The translations under genes and the position numbers were made by a program. A stretch of DNA of 64,000 bases. Source: Gymnopilus junonius. Taxonomy: Eukaryota > Basidiomycota > Agaricomycetes > Agaricales > Galerinaceae. Shown one piece after another: positions 1 to 12,232 of this stretch. Under the pieces are notes generated by a model. The model saw only the letters and a list, made by a program, of their open reading frames with translations, was not told the origin of the DNA and did not search any database. The number at the start of each line of letters is the position of its first letter. Positions within the stretch are counted from its first letter, which is position 1. The DNA is taken from positions 18,109 to 82,108 of the forward strand of contig JADNYJ010000167.1 in assembly GCA_015501075.1 (NCBI GenBank). The letters are read 5' to 3'.

Positions 1-440
1 CTATCAGGTCCGGGTTTGTTGCCCTTCTCCTGTCCGAACTTGGTCCACTTTTGTCTCTCCGCAACGGCATGGTCGACAACGGACTTTTGTAGCGTTCGCT
101 TAATCTTGCGGGTGATCTAAGTTGGAGGATATTCGTTCAAAACTGATACGCAGTGAGGACATATAGAAGACAACATACCTTCACTTTCTTGCCATCTTCG
201 TTGATGGCATACTCGATGGTTGTCCTAACCCCGTTCTCGTCCACGAATTCTTCGTTTTTGGGTAGTTCTACAGGGAAGAAAGAGATGATTAATCAGAATC
301 AAGCACAAATCTGTATGGATTTGGAATACAGACCAAGTTCATCGACATCGTCGGCCCATGATGTTTTTGCTGCTCTGAAAATAACATAAATTCTCCGCGA
401 ACGAAGAATAAAGAGGATATGATACTGACGATGAAGCCAT
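1..440 (-). CDS. TIF35: Translation initiation factor eIF3 subunit G, 5' part (runs off left edge)
   Basis: This is the N-terminal part of eIF3g, a subunit of the eIF3 complex that acts in 40S scanning and re-initiation. Four exons can be placed on the minus strand: 440-430, 374-334, 267-179 and 116-1, with GT-AG introns and a continuous frame. The start at 440 gives a protein beginning MASSAAKTSWADDVDEL, the usual acidic eIF3g start. It continues with ELPKNEEFVDENG, then INEDGKKVK, then the conserved basic block KIKRTLQKSVVDHAVAER and the run KWTKFGQEKGNKPGPD. The zinc-binding segment and C-terminal RRM expected from the family lie beyond the left edge. The sequence is CpG-rich and undamaged, unlike the repeats further right. 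The identification is firm from the conserved block; the first 11-base exon is inferred from frame and splice signals. Confidence 0.9.
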
Positions 441-1292
441 TTTGTGTGGATGAGGATGGAAGGTGTGCTGGATTTTTTCGTCCGAATGCGGATGGAATGT
501 TGTCACGGTATTTGTGTAAGCTTGGCTACGGCTGTGGGTCAGACCAAGTCATCTGCTCGGGCCGAGTCAGAGTCAGAGGTGTCTATTTTTATTTAGCCGT
601 CTTTTTTACAGCGCTTGCGCATTGCATGTTACAGTCGCATATGTAGTCATTGAATGCTACTGAAACTAGAACAGCTCCTTTTAACCTTGACACGTGGCGG
701 AAGAACTCTCAATTTGTATTACGCACCTCTTCCAGGCGCTTCGTCAACCATCGGAGGTTTGATCTGCCAGTGACGGATGTGGTACCGGGAGACTATAATC
801 AAAGTAGATATAACAAAAGACTAACTACTCAGCATACCATTTAAATGTTTTGGGATCAGTTCACCGCCAGTGATCACTCTCCTTAGAAGCCCACATTCCA
901 AAGCATTTGAGACTACAGTAACGAGAGTATTATAGTACACATCCTTTCGTCTACTCTAAAAAACCTCTAATTTATAGGGCGCATACGGAGTACGTTTGAG
1001 TTTACCAGCACCAAACGTTCCTTTTGTAATGAATTTCGACCAATTTACTTGAGGCCACAATGTGTGAGAGCTATAATTAGCCCTTCTTACCCGATTCAAC
1101 AATCGGCAGAGTGCGGCAGGAGGCTTCGTTTGCTGCCAAACTTACCCAGCTGCTGCGCAGTGCGGGATCCTGAACGCACTGGGTTGTAACCTGATGTGCT
1201 GGACTGACCAATGCCATGAGCTTCCCCTTACTTGACCGCTCCCACATTGTTGTCTTCTCCATTCTGAAGAATAGGCCCCAATACCCATATCC
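441..1292. other. Intergenic region between eIF3g and the aspartic peptidase gene
   Basis: This stretch separates two divergently transcribed genes, so it should hold both promoters. I see no convincing coding region. A 61-codon minus-strand frame at 1077-1262 has no recognisable domain and lies directly upstream of the peptidase start. No clear TATA box or repeat was found. Confidence 0.5.
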
Positions 1293-3542
1293 ATGCCTCC
1301 ACGCCTACCATTTTCCTTGTTTTTTATCGTATGGTTAACTTTTCTTGAATCCTTAGCCTTGGATCTCGTTCATGTACCACTTACACGCCGATCTGGTGCT
1401 GCATCATTCGACCCTAACAGAGAAGCTCTGAAAGTGAAAGTGAAATATGGCTTTACCGATCCACCTAGTCGGTTCAGACGAGCAACGAGTGGTGGTGTAG
1501 ATGTCACTAACCAGGTCCGTATTCTCCATTAACTTTCCTTCTCTGTGTTATATGAGAGCGACTCGGACTCTGCTGATGTACCTGATTATTTTGCTCTAGG
1601 ATGACGACAGCAGTTTTCTTGGTAGTCTATCCATAGGCACACCGTGAGTTTTCCCCCTTCGAATATATATGTACCACCAAATTGAAGTTGGAATCATTGC
1701 TGCCTTCTTTCTTACACAGACCACAAACATTTACCGTCGTCCTGGACTCTGGATCATCTGACCTATGGTTAGCCAGCAGCAGTTGCACAAACTGCAACAC
1801 CAACGCACCCTTATTCCAAAGCGATAAATCACAATCTTTCCAAGCTTCAATGGGAGCCGATGCGGAAGTGACCATCACCTATGGATCTGGCTCAGTAACG
1901 GGTATCGTAGCCACAGATACCGTCACCATGGGCGGGTTTACTGTTTCTTCGCAGACTTTTCGTAAGTATCATTCTTTCATTCCGATTCGTGCATACTCTG
2001 CATAAAAGAAAACAATTCACTCACTCATACTCAATTCTAAATTCACAATTAAATCCCACTACTTACACTACTTACACATTACATATTAATAGTGACCGCC
2101 ACCAGCACTCAAAACCTCCTCCAAGGCGCCATATCCGGGCTCATCGGCCTCGCCTTCCCCCCTCTCTCCCAAACGCGGTCCACACCATTCTGGCTTGCAT
2201 TACTCAACGCCAACGAGTTCTCCGCGGCTGATATGGGGTTCTGGCTCGCCCGCGCCCCGGCGTCGTCGAATGCAGCAGAGGTCCCTGGTGGCGTGTTCAC
2301 GCTCGGAGGCGCGAATGCTTCTTTGTATAGTGGGGATATTGAATTTCTGGATTTACCGGTGTCGACGCCTTCGTTTTGGTTCCAGAGTTTATCTGGTGAG
2401 TTTCTATATTCTATTCACTTCGTTTGTTTGTCTGATTGAATAATGATCAACGGTCGTTGGGGATTATTTTCGACTTGGATATTTCCTTCTTTCTTTCTTA
2501 TATCTTTCCGTCTCGTGGTCATTATTAACTATTTCCTGAAAAAAGCTGTGACCGTGAACGGCCAATCCATCCAAATCGACACTTCGTCGGCCTCTACTCT
2601 CTCAGCCATCGACACAGGCACGACGCTCATCGTCGGCCCACCCACAGACGTTGCTGCAATATGGGCTGCGGTCCCCAACTCGAGCCCATCACGAATTAGT
2701 TCAGGGTTCTTCCGATTCCGTGAGTATTAACATTCCTCTTAGACTCATTAAATCTCGACTCATTACATTTTACCTCCTTTCTTTCCCTGCGCCCATCCGA
2801 TTCCTTTGATCTCTTTCATAACAATCAATTCACAAATAACCCAACAACCTAATCTCAATTTATTCCCTTCCAGCTTGTACCACCCAAGTGAACGTAACAC
2901 TCTCATTCGGCGGGAAAGTATGGTCTATCTCCCCTCAAGACATGAACGTAGGCCAAGAAACACCCCAGAGCCAATTTTGTCTGGGGGGGATCATCACCGT
3001 TGGGAGCACGGGTAGTGGAAGTGGGGCGCCGCAGTGGATTATTGGGGATACGTTTTTGGTCAGTCCTGTTTTTTTTCTTTTTCTCTTTTTTTTCGGGTAA
3101 TTGATGGGCATGAAATTGGGTCAAATAGAAAAATGTATACACAGTCTTGCGCGCTTCACCTCCGTCTGTCGGGTTTGCGGAGCTTTCTACGCTAGCTGGA
3201 GGTACAGGTGCGGCTTCCCTCCGCGTTGTGTCTCGATGCCTGCGATCCATTGATCGACATACATAAAATCATCAGGTGCACCGAACAGTTCAAAGACAGG
3301 CACGGATATTGGCTCTGGCTCTAACTCTAGCTCTGGTTCTGGTTCAGGATCGACCAGCGGGACAACTAGTACGCCTTCTTTATTTCACTCATATCCAGAT
3401 TTTGGATTCTGAACCTGATGATCCTGTCTTCGTTCTCGTATCTCCAGGTAGCGCTCAATTTACGATCACCTCTCAATCGATATTAGCCATGATAACAGTC
3501 ATGATAGTGCCACTGCTTGGAACCTTCATCCCGTTCATGTGA
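1293..3542 (+). CDS. Pepsin-like aspartic peptidase (family A1), secreted and probably GPI-anchored
   Basis: This is an endopeptidase of the pepsin fold. Nine exons join in frame: 1293-1514, 1600-1643, 1720-1961, 2093-2395, 2546-2719, 2874-3058, 3129-3201, 3276-3368 and 3448-3542, giving 476 residues. The start has a hydrophobic signal peptide (LPFSLFFIVWLTFLESLALD) followed by a short propeptide. The first catalytic motif is VVLDSGSSDLW and the second is AIDTGTTLIVGP, with the expected spacing; the flap-region tyrosine is in TYGSGSVTG. After the catalytic domain comes a Ser/Gly-rich linker (SGSNSSSGSGSGST) and a hydrophobic tail ending at the stop, the layout of a GPI-attachment signal, as in yapsin-like fungal enzymes. 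The first motif is DSG rather than the commoner DTG, a change tolerated in this family. No stops or frame breaks are seen. The enzyme likely acts at the cell surface; its substrate is unknown. Confidence 0.9.
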
Positions 3543-3976
3543 TGAAAGGTCTGCTGGACTGCTCTGGCATTTTCCAAGGTTTATGGGTTACGACGATGAA
3601 CATGGACAGTATGTACGTTATATTGCTATGTAGTATTCTATACATCCGCTTTCGAATTTGTTAAATTTCCGATTGTTGAGATACCTACAACAATATAAAG
3701 CGTGCGAAACATTATAGGAAGGAAAGTCAGCATCAGCAGCGCTCCGGCCTGCGCCTCCTCAACATGAACGTACGGCAGGCCATCACGCTCAGTCTGGCAT
3801 AATTGGCGGTGGGTGATTGTGAGTTGCTTGACTGCGTGTGACTTGGAGCTTGGGGGGCAGGCACAGCTGAATAAAAGAACAGGAGAAGCAGAAGAATAGA
3901 TGAGTTCCGACGAGCTGGACACAGAGGGGTGCTGGTAAACCCTAAGCCGAGCAACACCCGCCTCGATCTTCTGAAG

Positions 3977-4008
3977 ATCCAACAGCCGCATCCAACAGCC
4001 GCATCCAA
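3977..4008. repeat. Short tandem duplication, 14-base unit
   Basis: The unit ATCCAACAGCCGC occurs twice and begins a third time (ATCCAAC). It is a minor tandem duplication with no assigned role. Confidence 0.75.
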
Positions 4009-4104
4009 CGTAGCCCCCGCATTCCGCTTACAAGTTCGAGTACATAGAACACGCCTACATCACCAATGACATTGGATAACAGTCCTAACCCAGCAGCACT
4101 CCGA

Positions 4105-4147
4105 TCTTCACCTTCACCTTCACCGTCATCTTCATCGTCATCTTCAC
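4105..4147. repeat. CTTCAC/CATCTT microsatellite
   Basis: A purine/pyrimidine-skewed run of six-base units (CTTCAC, then variants CGTCAT and CTTCAT) is visible directly. It is a simple repeat and could vary in length between strains. Confidence 0.8.
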
Positions 4148-7100
4148 GGAAACAAAACCCTCATCAATGCCTCATCAATGCCTGAACAGAGGAGGACAGG
4201 CATCGGCTCTGGGACACTGTCATAAGGTGACTTGGCGGATGCAGATGGGGTAGTGTTGGTGCTGGTGCTAATGCTGAGGCTGGAATGTATGAGAATCAAG
4301 AACGGAAATGAAAGGTCCTGCGAAGAATGCAGTGCAGGTTGCACATTGCAGAAGCGGAGGATGAGGATGGGACCTATGTAGCAGTAAATTGAGATTGACG
4401 AGCGAGGACAGCTGAGGCCTGGTGCTTGGTAATGGTATGAGCATTGGACATTTCAACGATAACACGTTTGACAATAACGTTTGAGCAGTGCAGCTAGCGG
4501 AGGTATCGTGGGCAAACCGCAACAGCAAGTGCGGAAGAGCACCGAAATAAGAGTCTGCAGTGGAAGCTCCCAACCATAACCACGGGCGGTGGGGTGCTTT
4601 GCGTAGAGGGAGAGACAACTTTATTATAGCGAGGGATCGATGAGGAAAGGAAGGGCACGACACCGCTGGTTCCTTCCTTCCATTGAATTTAAAATGACAG
4701 AGATGCGAGCGCGGCCTGCATAGTGACGGTCATACAAGAGCTCGACCTCTTGAAACCGATGTTACCCTTAGGAATGATTATAGCGCTGGCGATACAACGG
4801 TATCCGGAAGCTTGAAGACTGAGATAGAACAAACGCGAGGATGAGGTCGGTTCAGCTGGATGCTGTATATCCAATGATAGCATAGCGCATTGTGCTATGA
4901 TCGTGACGCTTTCCGAATATCCCTGCCGCTCAGAGTTCCAGCTCTTGAACATGTCTCCAGCACGACCTTGAACGGGTTCGTGCGTCTGCGTCAGTAGCCA
5001 GCTTTCCGGCGTGTGCGACGCGTATAAATGAGCTGGGAGGGGTTTCTGGGTGTCTCTTGAGTAAGATCATGGGCCTCGAGGAGGAATGTGAAAATAAATA
5101 TCTAGAATGATCCGCGTGACCATTGTATAACAATGAACCCGTCGGGTTTTTAACACACCAGAGGTTTACTTATACAAAGGGCCTTTAAATTTGAACAAAA
5201 GCTTTGAAATCCTGATTCTGCTGCGAGATTCCTTTGCATTTGAAATTTAAAGACCTTTTAAATTTATTTATAGAATATAAAGGGTCTTTTTATTTCAACT
5301 GCGAAGAAATTCCACAGCTGTCTCCATACTTGAAATCTTTCATTCAGATTTACCATTTATATTGCTAAGCTTCCGGTGCGTAACCTACAGCTGGCCTGTT
5401 GATGGACATTTGGTCAGCTGATGAATTCTTATGAAGATATTGGTAATAAACTCTTCAACAAATAAACTGAAATCAATGAATGCGAGTTTTTTCAGATTAC
5501 AAGTGGACAGTGATTATACATGTTGCATTATCCTGAAACCAAGTTGAATCCAGCCCAGCCAAGCAATCGGGATGAAGCACCACTCTCGCTCGCCTCACCA
5601 ACTACATACGTTCCTATATCAAGGAAGTATGGTTGGTATTGCGAGGATGAAGGTCCAGGAGCTCAGCTGGGCATTGATGACAACTTGTAGGAAGGGAATG
5701 ATGTGATTTAAAGAGGAAGAGAAGGGGGGGTGTAAAAAGGAAAAGGGAAAAAGAAAATCACGGTACACCTCACTCCGAGTGAACATCCGAAGAAATTTAG
5801 CCCAGCCACCACATTTTATTGCTTCTCAACCTATCGAAGCACTAGCTGCTATAAAGTATAATGCCGGATTGGACACATGGGGCTCATATGATGATGCGAG
5901 AGTTGGTTTGATAGTACTTGTAGTAGCCGGTAAAAAATTATCTGAAGATGAGGAGCTAAATATGTGAGTCAATGGGTAATGCATGAGAGGACAACAAGAA
6001 GAATGCGGTTACTCCGGGAATTGAATCATTGAGCAGAGCTTTGATCAAAATGGATAACGGAAAAGAAAAGATGAAAGATGAAAAAAGAAGCAAAAAGAAA
6101 CAAATTTCATCTTATTTCCATCATTCAAGGGAGAAGTCAAGCATAGAATATGACCAGGACTGCCATCAGCAAAAGGTTCTACTCAGCCCGGAACCCATGA
6201 TTCAAGAAAGAACCGGAAGCCCAGTCAACCACGGGCGACCACCAAAGAACCCAAAGCAGCCAGATGTGTACTCCCACCACCATAGATGGTTAGCGTAGCA
6301 TGAAACACAACACTGCACATTATCGAGGGGTCACTCCCGCCGGAGTAACTGGGCACATTCCTCTAGGGCGACGGGCTGAAGAGACGTTGCACATGCAGTA
6401 AATGATAATACAAAGAGAAAAGAGACAAATCGGAACTTCGGCCTGGTAGGCTTCGATAGAAAACAGAGAGATAGAGGCCACATAATTATAATCATGCCGA
6501 TAGTTCCAGGTAGTGGTGTGAAATGCATCCCCAAGGAAAGGTCCTTGTCCAAGAACCGCAAAAGCCTGGCTGGCCGCTTACTCGACACACTTGCTCTCGC
6601 CGCACGGCTACCAGTGTCTACGACACATAATATACACGAGAAATTTGGACGAATCCATCTCAAACTTCGACGAAGCAAGCAGAGATGCGACGAGAGATTG
6701 AGTGCTACCAGCCGGGCGAAGACGTTAATCTTTGAGAAGGAGCTCGAGGTTCGAAGACTGGTAGTGGATGTCAAGTGAGCATTGGAATGAATGGGGTCGT
6801 AGAACACCTACCTGGTGATGGGAGGAAGGGAACTGAGGAAAACGGGAGTGGTCTCTCGCCTTTATATATCCTGAGGCTAATAGTGTGGGTCGAAAGTTTG
6901 AAGCCGAAATTCGGTGCGCACATATCCACCGAAGGAAATTTTTTTCGCAACAATGCAGACACGTTTTGTTCGTTGCTATGTCTGTTAGACATTCAGTTGA
7001 TATTCTGGGCTTGTTCGCCATGTGGTCCACATTGCCTTACTGAGGACTGGTTTCCAGATAGAGCACTTTGACTGAATGGGGTACGGTCACGACTCAGAAG

Positions 7101-7499
7101 TTGGAAGTTTTCTCGACCAAATTAGCCCTTGTCACTAGCACCACTATTCCGAAGCGTAACAGAAAACATTAAGACTATATGTGTGGGTCATGCACGGTAG
7201 AAATTTTTCGGATGTCCAGTGCAATATGAAAGAAGGACAGTCGTTGTAGAGCGAAGACAAAAAGTGCGGAAAGGTGGCGGGTTGCTCTTACCTCCCCGAA
7301 CCATCACCTGATCGGCTATTGCCGCCTTCCTCCGCAACGACCTGCAGTCCCTCCTCGTAATCGACGACAACGTTGACAGTGCCCTCTGTACCAGAATCCC
7401 TGTTTTTCACATGTCCTGACTCCTCTATGCTTCACCTGAACTGTCAGATTCTCCCAATATGCGATCCTCTGACATTCGACACTTCGAAGTTCACCGTCA

Positions 7500-7859
7500 T
7501 GGCGCGTCGGGTGACACCCGTGGAGTTCAGTATGCGAAACACGCCCTGGTGATTCAATGCTATGGCTTATTGGGCGTAAGAATATGGTCGAAATGCAGCT
7601 TAACCCTCGGATGAATCGATCGAGCTCAAGTCACCAATGGGTATCCAGGCCGAAACGACATGTTCAGCCACCTGGGATCGTAAGTACTTAACGACCCCTT
7701 TCCTTTTTTTCTGTTCAGAGCTAACTCTGCTCTTGCACATTCCTATAGGCGTCTCCACAAACTACTCTTCTGCCCAATATTTCTACTCTGACGATCGTTA
7801 CCATCCATCAAAGACTTCTACCCAACAATCTTTAATATCAACAACTTGAAATCTCGACC
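7500..7859 (+). promoter_or_regulatory. Upstream region of the ferritin-like gene, duplicated near 10.34 kb
   Basis: The 360 bases before the start codon are recognisably the same as those before the broken copy at 10340-10679. Shared blocks include GGCGCGTCGGG, AGGCCGAAACGACATGTTCAG, ACACATTCCTATAG-like and ATCTCCACAAACTACTCT-like segments, in the same order and spacing. The region therefore moved as one unit with the gene and probably contains the promoter and 5' leader. The CT-rich tract followed by TATAG may be a leader intron acceptor. Confidence 0.7.
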
Positions 7860-9894
7860 ATGAAAGCCGCCCTTCTCACTTCATTCGTGGCCATCGCTAT
7901 GGCGTCTACGGCCTCAGCAAGTGTCATACCCTCTTATACGGCGCATCATCATGACATGAGTCAGTAGCGCCTCCATTTCTTTTTGTTGTCAGCCACTCAT
8001 TGTTCGTTCTAGCCATGCCACATCGTCGTGCCACCATCTGTAAGGACTCTTCATTCGAAAATCTCTGTCTGGAGGTTGATCTCCCTTTGTCTGACTGGTT
8101 TAGCATCGCTCGAAGGAAAGGTTAACTCCGCGGCTGCCCGTCAGTCGCATTATTTCTTCAATTCTGGTCCATACCTCTGACTTTCATAATCTTCGCAGCC
8201 GTTCCAGCTGACGCTATCCTCGCGCCGCTCCCAGTAGCACGGGCTGAATCAGAGGGTGAACCCCATTCACATGGCATGGGGTATCCTCCACCCGTCAGCT
8301 GTGTTCTGGAGGGTAAGGGAGTTGTGTGCTCCAAACCAAAACAAGAAGGACCTACCACGGAGAGCAAGGCACTACGTTCTGTTTATCATTTTGGTGGTAC
8401 GTAGTTTGGTTTATATTTTCGGTGCATATAGGCAGCTTTTTGTACTCGTGGACCGTCTCTAGGTCTAACTCATCACCACAACAGCGTCTTTAGTCGGGAT
8501 GGAGAAATCGGTATGGCTTCCCCTTAGTGCCAGTCTGTTTCTTTGCTCAGCGCGCCATACGCACTCTCCTAGATCCCGTCAAACTCGCCGAGCTCATAAA
8601 CTCAGGTAAGCATTTTGTTCACTTTTGCAGACCCTCTTCGCTAATTAAATGTGTTTAACAGGAACTCTTCATTCTCGAGAAGACGTGGATCTCGCTACCA
8701 GCGATTCCAAAAACAACGAGGATGAGTCAGACGATTCCTCGGGTGTGCACCCTCATCGCAATTTCTTGCCACTCTTTACTGACCGACTATCTTTCAGCCG
8801 ATATCCAAAATCTCAACCTCGCGCTTCTGATCCAGGACGCCTCACATGCCTTTTTCGCCCAAGGCCTCTCGCGGTTCCAGCAGGAGGATTTTTCTCTCGC
8901 TGGGTATCCCGACTGGGTGCGCGGTCGGTACCTACAGATCAGGGACCAAAAGAAGGTCCATCTGGACTTTCTCAAGAGCGCTATCACCACTTCTGGTGGC
9001 GAGGGCGTAAAGGAGGGCGAATATCAGTTGTGAGTGTCTGATCTGGTTGCCATTTTTTCTGCTGCAAAAGAAACGTGGTGCTGATTTTTGGATATTTTTC
9101 AGCCACGTCAACGACATCCATTCCTTTGTGGATTTGAGCGAGGCGATTACTACCATTGGGACGTCCAGTTATATTGGCGCGATCCATAATTTTAACAATA
9201 AGGTGGATTCCTAGCTTCGTTTGCTCGATCACGCCGTCATCAAGGAAACTAAATTGTTATCATTCCGTGATCTAGGAGTACGTCACCGTCGGCGCCGCAC
9301 TTTTAGCTCTAGAAGCTCGTCAGACTGGATGGATCAATTCTGCCATTCGCCAACAGAATCCTTGGAACACCGCATTTGAGGTACATTCACAAGCGGCCTC
9401 TCTTTTCCAATGCCCTTCACTAATCCCTCCTCCAGACACCATTAACCTCAAGCCAAGTCATCACGCTCCTCAGCTCCTTATCCGACCTCAACTTTAACAG
9501 CATAGCATCGGCCAACCCCTCCCTCCTCCCCTCCTCCATCACCCCCTCACCAGCTCTGACCCTCTCCTCGCAGCTCATCCCAGGCAACGAGGCCGAGCTC
9601 GTCTTCCCCTTACCCTCCCCACCTCTCTCCCGCGACGAGCGGCTCTACGCGACATTCCTCTTTGGGTTCGAAACCATCTTCGCGCCTATTAGCGAGCGGT
9701 TCTCGGACCCTTATCATGGTGCGGCTGTTGAGCAGCAGAGGAGGTTTTATGTGCAGATCCCGAGGGATTTGGACGGGAAGGGAACCGTGTTTGTTAGTGT
9801 GTTGAGAGGGCGCGGTGGGATGGACGCGGCGGATGGGGAGAATGTGGTTGCTGGGCCGGCTATTGCGGTTTTCCCTTTTGGTGCAGAGAAGTAG
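7860..9894 (+). CDS. Secreted ferritin-like domain protein (Rds1-type)
   Basis: Eleven exons can be joined in frame: 7860-7959, 8013-8039, 8104-8139, 8199-8396, 8485-8510, 8551-8605, 8662-8742, 8798-9029, 9103-9202, 9276-9380 and 9436-9894, giving 472 residues. The protein starts with a signal peptide (MKAALLTSFVAIAMASTASA). A His- and Pro-rich variable segment follows. The helical ferritin-like core is recognisable from DIQNLNLALL and ASHAFFAQGLSRF through VDLSEAITTIGTSSYIGAIH and VTVGAALLALEARQTGW. The C-terminal part (about 150 residues) is a beta-rich extension ending in VAGPAIAVFPFGAEK. Fungal Rds1/ferritin-like proteins are often stress- or development-regulated; their biochemical role is not settled. 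The gene is undamaged and has a broken tandem copy downstream. The family call is from pattern memory; the smallest internal exons are the least certain part of the model. Confidence 0.8.
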
Positions 9895-10339
9895 GAGGAT
9901 GTGTGTGTATGGTGTTGGGGCTTCTTTTTTTTTTTCTTTTTTATGGCGTTGATTGATTTTTGCGCGCACGTTTTTACAACGTGACTTACATATACCCTTT
10001 CTAGTTTTTGTTCTTTTTATTTATTTTTGACCGGACCACTTGTTCGTAGCTCGATTTCTATAGGCGTGGGTCGAATAGAGAGCTTCTGGTTTTCGTTGTC
10101 CAACTGGTGCCAAAGGGAAGTCGTTCTAAAAATAGCTCGATTCCGAAGTCCGCAATTGTTGTATTTTGTGAATGACCCATGCCTTCAACCAGCTTTCGTA
10201 CCGTGTACGCTTACATGTCTCCACTTCCACCACTCCTCATATCCATCTCCAGACAAGATAGTTCCATAATACATACGAGACTATGTGTGCCGTGGTACTG
10301 AGGTTTCTTGACACTGTCAACTCCTTTGTCCCCGTTCCC
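9895..10339. other. Spacer between ferritin-like gene and its duplicate
   Basis: A T-rich tract at 9929-9942 follows the stop codon and is consistent with 3' untranslated sequence. Nothing coding is supported. Confidence 0.5.
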
Positions 10340-10975
10340 AAAGGCGCGTCGGGCGGCAGCGCGGGGTCCAGTCTTAGAGGCAGGTCTCGACTATCCAATG
10401 CTCCAGCCCGTGCAGGTAAAATTATAGTCGAAACTCATCGGATCTTAATGCTCAAGCCGACGATGGGCACCCAGGCCGAAACGACATGTTCAGCCGCTGG
10501 GATCATAAGTACTTAATGAAGTTTTTCCTTTCTTTCTGTTCAGGGCTAACTATTCTCTTACACATTCCTATAGCTATCTCCACAAACTACTCTGTTACCC
10601 AAAATCTCTACGAACTCCATCCATCTATCAAAGTATTCTCGCCAACAATCTTCAATATCTACGACTCGAAATCTCGTCAATGAAATTCGCTCTTCTCATC
10701 TCATACGTGGCCATCGCTATGCAATCTACAGCCTCAGTCGAAGTCATGCCGTCTTCGGCTGTCCATCACCATGGCAGTTACCTCTTTTTGTGGCAAGGGT
10801 GTGAAGGAACGCGAATATCAGTTGTGAGTGTGCAATATCTCCTTCGTGAATTGAGCGAGGGATCACTACCATTGGGATGTCTAGGGATGTCTAGTTACAT
10901 TGGCGTGCCTCATAATTAACAGCAAGGTGAATTTCAGCTTGCTTCATGCCGTCATCAGGAAACCCATATTATGTA
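10340..10975 (+). pseudogene. Truncated tandem duplicate of the ferritin-like gene with its promoter
   Basis: Bases 10340-10679 repeat the upstream region of the 7860-9894 gene. The start codon at 10680 opens a matching signal peptide (MKFALLISYVAIAMQSTAS) and the VMPSSAVHHH segment corresponding to VIPSYTAHHH. After HHHG the sequence jumps to the end of the parental exon 8 (GGCGTAAAGGAGGGCGAATATCAGTT in the parent), so most of the ferritin-like core is deleted. It then resumes in the following exon (LSEAITTIG/SSYIG equivalents), and recognisable homology ends near 10975. A 10-base stutter (GGGATGTCTA repeated) is visible at about 10875-10894. The copy cannot encode the domain. It is a dead duplicate, useful for dating the duplication and for asking whether its promoter is still active. 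Confidence 0.85.
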
Positions 10976-12232
10976 CGCGCCTTGCCCCTAAAGCGCGGCT
11001 GGTCCACAGTTGCTATTGTCAACTACCGAACCCCTGTAGATGCTCAAATTGACGCTTCAACGAAACCCCCAACGCTACGGCATCTCGGCGAAGTGACTCA
11101 GCCTGACGAACAAGCCAATTAGACGGCGAAGAGCTTTAGTAATCAAAGCGCCAAGCCTCGAAGACGCATGAAAACAATTACCCACCACAGGTACCACCAA
11201 CCGGGTCCTTCTCTTTAATCTAGCCTCGTAGTTACGCACCCTTCAGATTATCTCAGATCATCTGCAAATAAGTTAATTAATAAGCTAGCTAGAGACATAT
11301 AAAGGCCCTGTAGATTTAGGTAGAAGGCAAGCAGACAGTACTAATCAGGATGTAAATGCGAGCAAGTTTCGGAAGTCCGGAATGGGACTCGGAATCAGAC
11401 GGAGTCTGATGAGGGACCAAAAGCGTAGTTTAGATAGGGATTTAATTTGTAGAGTAGGGATTAATCCAATCATGCTTTGATAAGACGTGATAAGATAACC
11501 GTTTGATAATGAGATAAATGAGTTTTGAGGTGGTTGGCCCATTAATTGGCTGATTTCTTTGGTTCTTTGATGAGTGGATTGGTACTAAATTCACTGAGTA
11601 GCTACGATACACTGTACCAGTATTTATACTGTAGCTACTGTAGAGAAAAGGTCAAGTTTGAGGAGAGAAAAGAGGTGAAAAGCGAAATTTGAAATAAAAG
11701 ATCTATTCTAGAGCTGCTTTTGCTGCGGGCTCATCGCCTTACTAATTATTATGCTCTGTAATCCACAGATAAGGTCAGGTGAATGGTTTAGAAAGGAATA
11801 GATGGGTCTAGTCTACTGAAAGAAATTGAAATTGGCCCAGATAAGAAGGAAGAAAATTATAGGAGAGTCAGATTTGTAAGGCCAAGGCTCAGAAATGAGT
11901 CAGCTTGTTGATGGATAGCATGATAACATTGGAAGATAGGGTGGATATTTGAATTTCGAACCCGTTTGAAATTCGGAAGAGTTGTTACGCGCTCATGTGC
12001 TTGATGAGGACAATTTCCTTATTTGGAAATTTGTCGCTCGAGTCGAGATAATGGTGCGATGGTGCATCACGTGGCACCATAATTCTTGTGTGCATCACTC
12101 GGTAAGTTGCCCAATAAATTTATATTTTATCCGATTTACAGGGACAGTCTGAGGGCGACCCTCACACCTCCCTGGGACTATAAATGTTGACTTCCATGTC
12201 AACAAGTATCCCAAGTTCAAAGTTCGAAGAAA
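10976..12232. other. Intergenic, AT-rich, no gene seen
   Basis: No frame with family features is present. A short imperfect palindrome around 11600-11645 (GTAGCTACGATACACTG / TACTGTAGCTAC) is visible. CpG frequency drops here relative to the gene island to the left, marking the transition into repeat-rich DNA. Confidence 0.4.

Larger units (their letters stand above)
3543..7499. other. Long intergenic region without a supported gene
   Basis: Almost 4 kb follow the peptidase gene without a frame that shows a domain or conserved pattern. Open frames of 60-158 codons exist on both strands (for example 4268-4663 minus, 6331-6807 minus and 6494-6778 plus), but they overlap each other, are low in complexity and lack credible splice continuations. 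Two small features stand out: a hexamer-like microsatellite near 4105-4147 and an AT-rich stretch at 5185-5310 with repeated TTTAAATTT blocks. A small gene expressed here cannot be excluded. Confidence 0.45.

Noticed and set aside
1077..1262. 61-codon minus-strand frame as a small gene
   Set aside because: No signal peptide, domain or splice continuation is visible, and it lies in the promoter region of the peptidase gene.
4268..4663. 131-codon minus-strand frame as a gene
   Set aside because: It overlaps other frames, its composition is biased (Leu/Ser/Pro/His), and no conserved motif is seen.
5185..5310. AT-rich TTTAAATTT repeats as a MITE
   Set aside because: The palindromic pieces are short and explained by AT-rich composition; no flanking duplication was seen.
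6331..6807. 158-codon minus-strand and 94-codon plus-strand overlapping frames
   Set aside because: Both strands are open over the same bases and neither shows a family pattern, so neither can be preferred.
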